Source: Paenibacillus daejeonensis DSM 15491 (lineage in GTDB: Bacteria > Bacillota > Bacilli > Paenibacillales > Paenibacillaceae). From it: a DNA stretch of 64,000 bases. Position numbers and translations under genes: made by a program. The stretch's first letter is position 1. Each line of letters starts with the position of its first letter. The DNA is taken from the NCBI RefSeq assembly GCF_000378385.1, contig NZ_KB899663.1, positions 165,417-229,416 of the forward strand, given 5' to 3'. This document shows positions 42,540 through 50,107 of this stretch, in pieces. The notes beneath the pieces were generated by a model, which worked only from the letters and a program-made list of their open reading frames with translations, searched no databases and had not been told where the DNA came from.

Positions 42540-43752
42540 CTAAGCGGATTTCCTCTACAGCTCGCCGCGGGCTTGGAAGCGCAGGGGAGTCGGGGTAGCC
42601 GGCACGGAACGTGAAGATGCAGGGCTGTCCGGAGAGACCTGGCAGCTGGCTGTAACCCTCGCCGAATGCCGAGGGTTGGCCCAGCTGACGGTCTCGGTCG
42701 ATCCGTTCATGAGGTTGATTGAGCGGCTGCATGGCTATGCCCATCCGAGTGGCCAACAGCTGAATCCGCTGCCAGAGTCGCCCGGCGGCTACTAGCTGCC
42801 GGCGATCCGAGGGATCGGGTATGGAAATGCCGCCGAAGGCAGCGGCCGTCGGCACCTGCGTGTCTCTGGTTGACCCCAGCCAGTAATCGTGGGCCGTCTG
42901 TTCGGATACCGGAATTAGCTTGCCAACTGCCCGGACGAGGAAGCCGTTGCCTGTCGCATCCAGCGTGGTACCGTCTTTGCGGAGCTGCAGCTCATCCCAG
43001 CTCTCTCGATACCACCGGTGACTGTCTCGCGCCTGCTGTTCATCAGCGATAATCGCTTCGGTGGCTTGGATGATCAGGTCACCGACTTTTTGTTTGTCCT
43101 CGGCAGAGGTCCACCAGTGCAGCCGTGGTCCATCTCGATCTTGTAATGCAGCGAGCTCGCTCAGTACTTGATTCTCCATCGGTCGCGCTGTATCGTAGGC
43201 GCCTCTGTTCGTGTGCCGCTCAGGAATCGCCTCGTAGAGTGCAGCATGTGCAGAGCTTAATCCAAGTGAATGGTCTTGCATCTGCAGCCGGGCTACGTGA
43301 ACCTGACGGAAATCGCCGCCATACACCGTCTCTTGCCAGCTGTGGTTGTGGGCAGCGGCTGTAACATGAAGATTCTCCAGGAAGCAGCCGAGGCTGAGGT
43401 ACATTTCTCTATAGAACGGATCGATAGAACCGATATTGCGCGAGAGGTCCATATACACATCCAGAGTATCTCCGTCCACAGAGACCAGCCAAGGCTGTGT
43501 ATTATGGGCGTTGGAGGCAAGAATAGCCGAGGCAAGTCCTCCCTCCAGCGGTTCACCTGCTGCTTGTGCGGCAGACCATTGCCTCCAGCCCGCGTATGCG
43601 GGTCCTTTTCCGGTGGAGAATACACCCCGGTTGATTGAACCCCATAATCCGCCGCTTGCGAGTAGAATGCCTCCGCCCGCTACTGCTTTTAGAAACGTAC
43701 GACGGGAAAGGTTTGTTGGTGTTTTTTGCTCAGTGGTTTGCGTCTTCGTCAT
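42526..43752 (-). CDS. Tat-exported nitroreductase-like protein (Acg-like)
   Basis: This 408-residue protein begins with a twin-arginine signal (SRRTFLKAVAGGG, arginines at 17-18), so it is probably exported folded with its cofactor. The remainder resembles Acg-family putative FMN-binding nitroreductases, with ILASNAHNTQPWLVS near residue 85 and an IPERHTNRGAYD segment near 185. The start at the ATG 43750-43752 has AAGGAG about 10 bp upstream and lies inside the end of the TetR gene, overlapping it by 23 bp. A second ATG six codons upstream has no ribosome site. It is likely repressed by that TetR protein; its electron-transfer role is unproven. Confidence 0.8.
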   Translation of the reverse strand: MTKTQTTEQKTPTNLSRRTFLKAVAGGGILLASGGLWGSINRGVFSTGKGPAYAGWRQWSAAQAAGEPLEGGLASAILASNAHNTQPWLVSVDGDTLDVYMDLSRNIGSIDPFYREMYLSLGCFLENLHVTAAAHNHSWQETVYGGDFRQVHVARLQMQDHSLGLSSAHAALYEAIPERHTNRGAYDTARPMENQVLSELAALQDRDGPRLHWWTSAEDKQKVGDLIIQATEAIIADEQQARDSHRWYRESWDELQLRKDGTTLDATGNGFLVRAVGKLIPVSEQTAHDYWLGSTRDTQVPTAAAFGGISIPDPSDRRQLVAAGRLWQRIQLLATRMGIAMQPLNQPHERIDRDRQLGQPSAFGEGYSQLPGLSGQPCIFTFRAGYPDSPALPSPRRAVEEIRLARPV

Positions 43753-44344
43753 CAGGCTTTGCTCCTTCATTCAGATAAGGACGCAGCACGGTCAATAGCA
43801 CTGCGATGCCTTCCTCCATTTGTTGTTCTGTCACTTCCATGCCATTCATCTCTACAAAACCGAGCCAATTGTTGGCGATCATCCAGCACGCCGCCAGCAA
43901 CCTCCTCAATTGTTCCGGCTCCTCCAGACCTCTTAGGATGCCGGCCTCCGCAATTTGCCTGGCAAAGGCAGCCTGATCTACAAATCGCTGTTCAGTCATT
44001 CGAATATGACGTGATTTGAGCTCCCCATCCAAGCCAAGCAACACGATAGCTTCCCTGTAGAAGAAGCGATATTCCCATAGCAGGGTGTAGTTCAGGCGGA
44101 GCTTGCCCAGGAAACCATCCAGGGTAACAGGCTCTTCCGCAGCAAAGGTCCAGACCTCGTCCCAGCGGGTATACATCTGATCCAGAATGGCTCCGATGAT
44201 CTCCGTTTTGTTGCGATAGTGGTAATACAAATTGCCGGGACTGATGCCTGCCGCCTTGGCAATATGATTGGTGGACACCTGTCCGGTGCCCTGTTGGTTA
44301 AACAACTGGACAGCGGCAGTCAGAATTTTGGTGCGTGTGGACAT
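43730..44344 (-). CDS. TetR-family transcriptional regulator
   Basis: This TetR-type repressor of about 204 residues has an N-terminal helix-turn-helix with the region STNHIAKAAGISPGNLYYHYRNKTE and a ligand domain that includes WEYRFFYREAIVLLG. I prefer the ATG at 44342-44344, about 8 bp from an AGGTGG site; an ATG two codons earlier is possible. A perfect 20-bp palindrome lies between the gene and its promoter, so autoregulation is likely. Its end overlaps the start of the Tat nitroreductase-like gene, so the two form one transcript. Confidence 0.9.
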   Translation of the reverse strand: MSTRTKILTAAVQLFNQQGTGQVSTNHIAKAAGISPGNLYYHYRNKTEIIGAILDQMYTRWDEVWTFAAEEPVTLDGFLGKLRLNYTLLWEYRFFYREAIVLLGLDGELKSRHIRMTEQRFVDQAAFARQIAEAGILRGLEEPEQLRRLLAACWMIANNWLGFVEMNGMEVTEQQMEEGIAVLLTVLRPYLNEGAKPDDEDANH

Positions 44345-44362
44345 AGACATCTCCACCTCTAA

Positions 44363-44409
44363 ATTAGAGTAATTACTCTAATTCTATCAGGGCTTATCTT
44401 TTTTGGCAA
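44363..44409 (-). promoter_or_regulatory. tetR promoter overlapped by perfect 20-bp palindromic operator
   Basis: On the minus strand TTGCCA (44404-44409) and TAGAAT (44381-44386) are 17 bp apart. ATTAGAGTAATTACTCTAAT at 44363-44382 is a perfect palindrome that overlaps the -10 box and the expected transcription start. This is a textbook arrangement for autorepression by the TetR protein encoded immediately downstream. Confidence 0.75.
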
Positions 44410-44502
44410 GTTGGGTGAGGCTGAAGAGAACATGCGAACTGAAGTATGGGGTGGTACAATGAGTGGAGACAGCACGCGTAGAAAGAAGGAGAATAGGGAC
44501 TC

Positions 44503-44934
44503 ATGTATGAGCTGAAAACCAAAGAAAATGACAACAGTGTACTGGAGTATATCGAATCGGTAGAACATCCGGGACGGCGGGAAGATGCTTACAGGCTGCT
44601 AGATCTATTCACCGAAACGAGTGGCTTTCCTGCGCGGATGTGGGGGAAGAGTATGATCGGCTTCGGCGCATATCATTATCGGTATGCCTCCGGTCATGAG
44701 GGCGATGCAGCGTTAGTTGCCTTTGCGCCAGGCAAGGCACGGATCAGCCTGTACCTCTCCAGCTGTGACCCAGATCGGGAAGAGCTGCTGGAGAAGCTGG
44801 GCAAGCACAAGGCGGGCAAAGGCTGCGTCTATATCAATAAAGTCGCCGATATCGACCCTGAGGTGTTGAAGGCCTTGATCACACATACGATTGAGCACCT
44901 ACAGGCCACATATCCGGCCAATTCCGGGACTTAA
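44503..44934 (+). CDS. DUF1801 (YdhG-like) protein
   Basis: This 143-residue protein has the YdhG/DUF1801 pattern: VEHPGRREDAYRLLDLF near the N-terminus, MWGKSMIGFGAYHYRY in the middle, and GKGCVYINKVADIDPEVLKALI at the end. It is small and cytoplasmic, with no known catalytic residues. The family's function is not established. The gene stands alone with its own terminator, divergent from the TetR gene. Confidence 0.85.
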   Translation: MYELKTKENDNSVLEYIESVEHPGRREDAYRLLDLFTETSGFPARMWGKSMIGFGAYHYRYASGHEGDAALVAFAPGKARISLYLSSCDPDREELLEKLGKHKAGKGCVYINKVADIDPEVLKALITHTIEHLQATYPANSGT

Positions 44935-44941
44935 ACGTCAA

Positions 44942-44983
44942 CAGCCTTTCTCCCGCAGCAAGCGGAAGAAAGGCTGCTTTTTT
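44942..44983 (+). terminator. Terminator after the DUF1801 gene
   Basis: CAGCCTTTCT pairs with AGAAAGGCTG around an inner GC-rich stem and is followed by six T residues, a few bases after the stop codon at 44934. Confidence 0.92.
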
Positions 44984-45011
44984 GGGGGAGCTCAGCGTCC
45001 ACGGCGTCTAA

Positions 45012-46355
45012 CTATAATCTCAGCACTCCCGACGTGTACAGCAGTACGAACAGCATCAGAATAGGCGCAATGTACCGGAGGCTGAACAGCCACAATCGGA
45101 ACCAGGACGACCGCAAGCCACTGGCCTCGGCAACGTTCTTCCAGCGGTACCCGGCAAATATCGCAATCAGGACACCGATGAGCGGCAGTAGAATGTTGGA
45201 GGTAATGAAGTCAATCCAATCGAATAGGTTGCGCCCGCCAATCATTAGACCGGGCACCAATCCGTTGGACAGGCCCAGCGGCACGCCGAACAAGAAGCAG
45301 ATGACAGCTACGGTCCATACCGAACGCGTCCGGCTCCAGCCCCACTGTTCCTTGGCAAAAGCGACGGGTACCTCTAGAATGGAAACCGCAGAGGTGATAG
45401 CGGCAATGGCCAGCAGGACGAAGAATAATCCGCCGAACAGCCAGCCTAGCGGCATCGCCGAGAAGGCGGCCGGAAGTGCGATGAAGACCAGGCTCGCCCC
45501 CTCGTCCGGAGCAATCCCGAAGGAAAACGTCGTCGGGAAGATGATCAAGCCAGCGATGAGCGCATAGATCAGATCACCGGCACCAATGGCTACGGTGGCT
45601 GTGCCCAGCGACTGACGCTTGTCCACGTATGCGCCATAGGTCATCAGGATCCCCATACCCAGGGACAGGGAGAAGAAGGCGTGTCCCAGGGCAATCAGCG
45701 CAGACTCCGGGGAGAGCTCGGAGAAATCCGGCTGCAGGAAGAACGAGACTCCTTCCGAAGCCCCAGGCAGTGTCAACGAACGGATCATGAGCAGCACCAG
45801 CAAGACCGCCATGGCCGGAATAAGAATCTTGTTGAATTTCTCAATGCCGGCGCTTACGCCTTTGGCGATGACCCAGCCGACCAGCACCATGGAGACAGCT
45901 TGCCAGATCAGCGGCCAGTAGCTGGAGCTGAAGGCGGTGAAGGTGCTGCCGAAGTCATCATTGGCAAACAGCTGTCCGCTGAAGGCCAGGATCGAGTAGT
46001 GAAGGGTCCAGCCGACAACGATGATATAGAAGGACAAAATCAGAAATGGTGTCAGCACCTGCAGCAGTCCGGCTCCCCGCCAGACGGGACCGCCCCCTAG
46101 CCGCACGAAGGACGAGGCGGCGCTTGCCCGGCCGCTCCGGCCAATGGCCAGCTCAGCGAGCAGGACGGGGAGGCCGACCAGAATCAGACAGACGATAAAC
46201 AGCAGGAAAAAAGCGGCCCCGCCATTTTCACCGGTTATGTAAGGGAATTTCCACAAGTTGCCGAGACCGACAGAGCTGCCGATCGCCGCAATGATGAAGC
46301 CGACTTGCGAGAAGCGTTCTGTGGTGCTGCCGGCTCGATGATTGCTATTAGCCAT
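45012..46355 (-). CDS. Sodium-dependent transporter of the SNF/NSS family
   Basis: This 447-residue sodium symporter is related to neurotransmitter and amino-acid transporters such as LeuT. The family signature is near the N-terminus: GFIIAAIGSSVGLGNLWKFPY, followed by GENGGAAF. About 11 membrane segments can be counted. I set the start at the ATG 46353-46355, with AGGGGG 6 bp upstream, rather than 20 codons earlier. The likely substrate is an amino acid or related amine. Confidence 0.9.
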   Translation of the reverse strand: MANSNHRAGSTTERFSQVGFIIAAIGSSVGLGNLWKFPYITGENGGAAFFLLFIVCLILVGLPVLLAELAIGRSGRASAASSFVRLGGGPVWRGAGLLQVLTPFLILSFYIIVVGWTLHYSILAFSGQLFANDDFGSTFTAFSSSYWPLIWQAVSMVLVGWVIAKGVSAGIEKFNKILIPAMAVLLVLLMIRSLTLPGASEGVSFFLQPDFSELSPESALIALGHAFFSLSLGMGILMTYGAYVDKRQSLGTATVAIGAGDLIYALIAGLIIFPTTFSFGIAPDEGASLVFIALPAAFSAMPLGWLFGGLFFVLLAIAAITSAVSILEVPVAFAKEQWGWSRTRSVWTVAVICFLFGVPLGLSNGLVPGLMIGGRNLFDWIDFITSNILLPLIGVLIAIFAGYRWKNVAEASGLRSSWFRLWLFSLRYIAPILMLFVLLYTSGVLRL

Positions 46356-46587
46356 ACAATACCCCCTGAAGGAATGAAGTCGTATTGAGTTCATGGTTGC
46401 CATGGCACCGGACATTTATTCCAGCGACTGGCAGCAGAAATGAATCAATCGCTTTCATCTTTTAACCATGATGGATGGCTTTTATGCAGAATGAGAGTGT
46501 TTGGGAGAATAGGGCAGGGCTATTCATGATCGGGGAAGACACGGTGAGTAGGAGATTGCCGAGAAAAATAAGCGATGGCTGTCTGTC

Positions 46588-46627
46588 ATTCCTGACAAGC
46601 TAGATGTCAGGAATCCCTCATTATAAT
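46588..46627 (+). promoter_or_regulatory. Promoter and inverted repeat ahead of the NmrA-like gene
   Basis: ATTCCTGAC-N9-GTCAGGAAT (46588-46614) is a perfect 9-bp inverted repeat directly upstream of a perfect TATAAT (46622-46627), covering the -35 position. It is a candidate operator for a repressor of the reductase gene at 46677. No obvious regulator gene lies beside it. The rest of the 46356-46676 gap shows nothing else I can name. Confidence 0.55.
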
Positions 46628-46676
46628 TGAAGTTGTGAGCAAGATGTACAACTTTTTAATAATGGAGGTAAGAGCA

Positions 46677-47498
46677 ATGACGATCTTAGTAACAGGTGCG
46701 ACGGGGACGGTGGGGAGACATCTGGTAGAGCAATTGCTGAGTAAGGGAGAACAGGTGAGAGCCTTGTCGCGGAATCCAGAGCGTGCGGGTTTGCCACCAG
46801 CGGCAGAAGTGGTGAAGGGCGATTTAATGGAGCCGGCCTCGCTCATACCAGCGCTTACTGGCGTACAGGCGATGTATCTGTTTCCGTCAAGTGATCAGGA
46901 GGGCGCTGCGCTGGAGACGCCGCCGGAGGTGGTGAAGCTGGTCGCAGAAGCCGGTGTGCAGCGGATGACGTATCTGACGCTGTATGGCAGTGGGCCTGTG
47001 GAAGAAGCGATTCAGGCGAGTGGGATGCAGTGGACCTTCCTGCAGCCGGTAGGCTTCATGGCCAATGCGCTCGATGACTGGCAGGCCTGGGTTCGTAAGA
47101 AAGGAGAGGTGTCGGTATTCGGCGGCCACGTGCGGACAGCCATCATCCATGAGGCGGATATTGCCGCAGTTGCGTCGGTGACTCTGCTGGAGCCGGGGCA
47201 CCATGAGCGGTGCTACACGTTGACTGGACCTGAGCTCATCTCGCCGCAAGAGCAAGTCGCGCTGATCAGCCAAGCGATCGGCCGCCCGATTGCCTTCATC
47301 AGCTTGTCTGAGCAGGAAGCGCGGGCACGCTGGGAAGATCAAGGCTACGATGAAGAAACCATCGCCTTCTTCGTCGAAATGAACAGCACGCCGCCCGAAA
47401 TCGCGACAACCGTAGCACCCACAGTCGAACAAATAACCGGCCGCCCGGCCCAGTCCTTCGCCACCTGGGTGGAGCAGCACCGCCAGGCATTCCTATAG
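46677..47498 (+). CDS. NmrA-like NAD(P)-binding reductase
   Basis: This 273-residue atypical short-chain dehydrogenase has a Rossmann motif TGATGTVGRHL (about 6-16), then the arginine segment VRALSRNPERA and the VVKGDL stretch typical of NmrA/QorB-like quinone oxidoreductases and redox sensors. The ATG at 46677 has GGAGG about 8 bp upstream. The inverted repeat at its promoter suggests regulated expression, perhaps by a quinone- or disulfide-stress regulator of the HxlR or MarR type. The regulator identity is speculative. Confidence 0.88.
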   Translation: MTILVTGATGTVGRHLVEQLLSKGEQVRALSRNPERAGLPPAAEVVKGDLMEPASLIPALTGVQAMYLFPSSDQEGAALETPPEVVKLVAEAGVQRMTYLTLYGSGPVEEAIQASGMQWTFLQPVGFMANALDDWQAWVRKKGEVSVFGGHVRTAIIHEADIAAVASVTLLEPGHHERCYTLTGPELISPQEQVALISQAIGRPIAFISLSEQEARARWEDQGYDEETIAFFVEMNSTPPEIATTVAPTVEQITGRPAQSFATWVEQHRQAFL

Positions 47499-47504
47499 AA
47501 GCAA

Positions 47505-47522
47505 AAACGGGACGTCCCGTTT
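47505..47522. terminator. Perfect 18-bp palindrome after the NmrA-like gene
   Basis: AAACGGGACGTCCCGTTT is a perfect palindrome starting 6 bp after the stop codon. It has no loop and no following T run, so it is a weak terminator candidate or a protein-binding site. Confidence 0.4.
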
Positions 47523-47525
47523 ACA

Positions 47526-47680
47526 CCCCCGGTGGGCACCTCCAAGTAAACTTTCTTTAACTGCAGCTTGGTTTGCTCCCCCGGTGGGCACCTCCAAGTA
47601 AACTTTCTTTAACTGCAGCTCGGTTTGCCCCTCCGGTGTGCGCCTCCAAGTAAACTTTCTTTAACTGCAGCTCCGTCCGC
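47526..47680. repeat. Tandem array, three units, exact 52-bp period
   Basis: The block GGTGGGCACCTCCAAG, followed by TAAACTTTCTTTAACTGCAG, starts at 47531, 47583 and 47635 (the last as GGTGTGCGCC), exactly 52 bp apart. Copies are nearly identical in the middle and vary at the edges. There is no gene here. Confidence 0.92.
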
Positions 47681-47844
47681 ACCCCGTCAGCTGTCCCCAG
47701 GCATGAGAAAGTGGGGGGTGAGCCCAAGAGAGGATGTTAGGGTGAAGGATGTGATGAGAGTTAGGCGGACATAGCCCAAGCGGAGGCGCGGGAGTTCGGC
47801 AGGTTACTTAAGAATCGGAGAAAGTACGACATGCGGCCGTCCAA

Positions 47845-48030
47845 CGAACACGAAATTTCGAGTATAGTGGTCCCCAAGCCATCGTGTGCACCTGGTGGAC
47901 ATGAAATTTCGAAAATAATTAGTCCCCGAGCCTCCATCGGCCACCGATAAGCACGAAATTTCGAATATAATTGCTCCCCAAGCAGTCGTCAACCGCCAAT
48001 AAGCATGAAATTTCGAATATGATTGGTCCC
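47845..48030. repeat. Tandem array, four units, 51-52 bp period
   Basis: GAAATTTCG recurs at 47852, 47903, 47955 and 48007 (spacings 51, 52 and 52), followed each time by an A/T-rich run and a GTCCC- or CTCCCC-like block. The first copy contains the perfect palindrome CGAAATTTCG. The unit resembles that of the array at 5101-5395 (CACGAAA..TCGA.T). The rest of the 47499-48201 gap holds the array at 47526, a palindrome, and about 170 bp of C-rich sequence without recognisable features. Confidence 0.9.
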
Positions 48031-48201
48031 GCCGCCGCCAACTACCCGACTGTTTCCACCAGCCAGCTAATCACACGCGTCCCCACGCATCAAATTAGTT
48101 CCTTGCCCGGGCATCGCCCCTCCTCACCCAACCTAGCTCCATCAGCCAATCAAACGCCACTCCCGACACTCAACCGTGCTCCACCGACCACTAAACGGCT
48201 C

Positions 48202-49329
48202 TTACTCCCCGGTAAGCTGCTGCACCGGGATGACGATGTCCTCCAAAACGAGGAATTGGTCGTCGCGTTCCGGCTTGCCGGAGCCGGCGATTTCCTGGCC
48301 GTGCTCGTCGATGCCACCGTGGTTCTCCGCGGTATAGACGTACAAGCGGAGCGTAGGGGTCACGATTAGCTCAGTTGCTTGAGGATCGAGCTTCTCGAAG
48401 GTGTGGCTGAATTTCCATTCCATCCCGCCGTCTTTCTCCTTGCCGCTACCGCCGTTCCCCTCACCAGCATACACGTGACCAAGGTTGTCGCGAACCTCGA
48501 ATTCCACATCGACATCGTCCCATGCCGAATATAGGTCTTGGGCAATCAACGTTTCGTAATAAAGCATGAACGACATCGGCGACATGGAGAGACGGTCCAG
48601 CGTCAACTGAACACCCGAAGCCTCCACTGCATGCCCGACCATCTGCACCTGTTGGTCTGTTGCATCGAGCGCTACTGCGAAGCTCCATCGACCTTCGATG
48701 CGTTCATGGGTGTCACCTACAATGACCGCTTCAATGGGCCAATTCAGTTTTACGCTGTCGACTCCGTTGTGATCGATACTGCTGGTACGAATGATACCGG
48801 CATATTTACCGGCATCGATTTTAATGATGCTCTGTGAACCGCCGCCACCACTAGATCCCCGAAAAGACGGGGTGCCACTAATCATGGGCTGCTCGCCGAG
48901 ATCCCTGTCGCTCTCGAGCGTGTAGGTCAAGGTTGCCACTTTGCCATCGAAAATCGCATCTCCCAGCGTAATCGTAATGCCCTTGCTCTCAGCACTCATG
49001 TTCATCTCGGTGGAGTATTCTTTATAATGTTCGAACAGGCCGCTCTGCGCACTGAGCCGGTCGGCCAGCTTGAAGACATCACCGATTAAAGGGATGCCAG
49101 CCGCATAAGCAGGGAACGTAATTCCCGTCGCGACCCCACCAACGGCAAGCAACATAACGGCTGCCGCCGAGTTGTGCCTCCACTTGCTTCGCTTCGGCTC
49201 ACGCCGGATCGAGGCATGCAGCGACTGCTTCACCCGTTGGTGTTCAAGCTCATTGACCTCCACGTCCTCCACCTCCTGTACCTCCACCTTCAGATGATTC
49301 AACTGTTTGTATAGCTCCTTGTCCTTCAT
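48202..49329 (-). CDS. Anti-sigma-like membrane protein with DUF4179 domain
   Basis: This 375-residue protein has a cytoplasmic N-terminus of about 50 residues, one membrane segment (about 51-75: AAAVMLLAVGGVATGITFPAYA) and a DUF4179-type extracytoplasmic domain with YTLESDRDLGEQPMI and later beta-rich segments. Such proteins are usually the membrane partner of an ECF sigma factor. Its ATG overlaps the sigma gene's stop by 4 bp, which supports an anti-sigma or co-regulator role. The N-terminal part lacks a clear zinc motif (HxxxCxxC), so it differs from ZAS-type anti-sigma factors. Confidence 0.82.
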   Translation of the reverse strand: MKDKELYKQLNHLKVEVQEVEDVEVNELEHQRVKQSLHASIRREPKRSKWRHNSAAAVMLLAVGGVATGITFPAYAAGIPLIGDVFKLADRLSAQSGLFEHYKEYSTEMNMSAESKGITITLGDAIFDGKVATLTYTLESDRDLGEQPMISGTPSFRGSSGGGGSQSIIKIDAGKYAGIIRTSSIDHNGVDSVKLNWPIEAVIVGDTHERIEGRWSFAVALDATDQQVQMVGHAVEASGVQLTLDRLSMSPMSFMLYYETLIAQDLYSAWDDVDVEFEVRDNLGHVYAGEGNGGSGKEKDGGMEWKFSHTFEKLDPQATELIVTPTLRLYVYTAENHGGIDEHGQEIAGSGKPERDDQFLVLEDIVIPVQQLTGE

Positions 49330-49898
49330 ACCGTATATCCTCCCAGCCCCATATGATGTGCTTTCTCCTGCAGCTTCTTTTTGCCTCGGAACACCCGATT
49401 GTCCACCGCGGTTCGCGTCAGTCCCAGCTTCGCTGCAATGTCGTCCGTCCGCATGCCGAGCAGGTACTTCATGGTGAAAATATCCCGGTCCGTCTCGCTG
49501 AGCTGATGCAGCAGCTGTATGATGTCTGCTTGCTCCTCCGCAAGCAGCAGCTCTTGCTCGGCAGATGCTGTCTGCAGGATGTCAAGGTTCGTATCTCCGG
49601 CAACCTGCGCCTGCCGGCGGACCTGTTTGCGATAGGCGTCGATTGCCTTGAATCGGGCGATGGCATAGATCCATTTTCTGAAATCCTCCGAATTGCCACG
49701 AAAGGAATCGGCATGCTGCCATACCGAAAGGAAGCTATCATTGATGCACTCGTCGATCAGACCGTCGTTTCGGAGCGGCCCCAGAACCTTGATGATAGTT
49801 CCTTTGACGAGAGGTAGATAGCTATCAACGATATAATCCAGAGCGTCCGGTTTGTGGCGCTGCAGACGCCGGATAAAATTCGTGTCATTTGTTTTCAT
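49326..49898 (-). CDS. ECF-type RNA polymerase sigma factor
   Basis: This 190-residue sigma-70-family factor has a region 2 (DECINDSFLSVWQHADSF, then FRKWIYAIARFKAIDAYRKQ) and a region 4 helix-turn-helix (MRTDDIAAKLGLTRTAVDNRVFRGKKKL). It is translationally coupled to the membrane DUF4179 protein. The ATG has AAGGGGA about 10 bp upstream. It probably responds to an envelope signal passed by that partner; target genes are not visible here. Confidence 0.93.
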   Translation of the reverse strand: MKTNDTNFIRRLQRHKPDALDYIVDSYLPLVKGTIIKVLGPLRNDGLIDECINDSFLSVWQHADSFRGNSEDFRKWIYAIARFKAIDAYRKQVRRQAQVAGDTNLDILQTASAEQELLLAEEQADIIQLLHQLSETDRDIFTMKYLLGMRTDDIAAKLGLTRTAVDNRVFRGKKKLQEKAHHMGLGGYTV

Positions 49899-49923
49899 GC
49901 GTCGCGGGTCCCCTTCATAACGT

Positions 49924-49939
49924 TGTAAGAGCTCTTACA
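49924..49939. promoter_or_regulatory. 16-bp perfect palindrome between sigma factor and exporter genes
   Basis: TGTAAGAGCTCTTACA is a perfect palindrome in the gap between the divergent ECF sigma gene and DHA2 exporter gene. A TATAAT follows at 49963-49968 on the plus strand. It may be an operator for the exporter or for the sigma operon. Confidence 0.45.
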
Positions 49940-50107
49940 CCCTAAACAACGCAGGAGGCGGGTATAATCTCTCAGGTATCTTGAACAATAAGCATGAGAT
50001 TAGCAATTCAGAAGAAAACTAGGGGTGTTATGCCATGGTATACTACTGCATGTGCTAGCAAGAATCCGGAATTAGGGCTCCGATGAAGAGAAGGAAGAGA
50101 AGAGGGG

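Noticed and set aside
46444-46458. A cre-like (catabolite repression) sequence upstream of the sodium symporter gene
   Set aside because: It matches the degenerate 15-base consensus with one mismatch at a conserved C; this is too weak without other evidence.
47526-48030. Attachment site or integron-like array
   Set aside because: No integrase or recombinase gene in the window and no cassette genes between the repeats.
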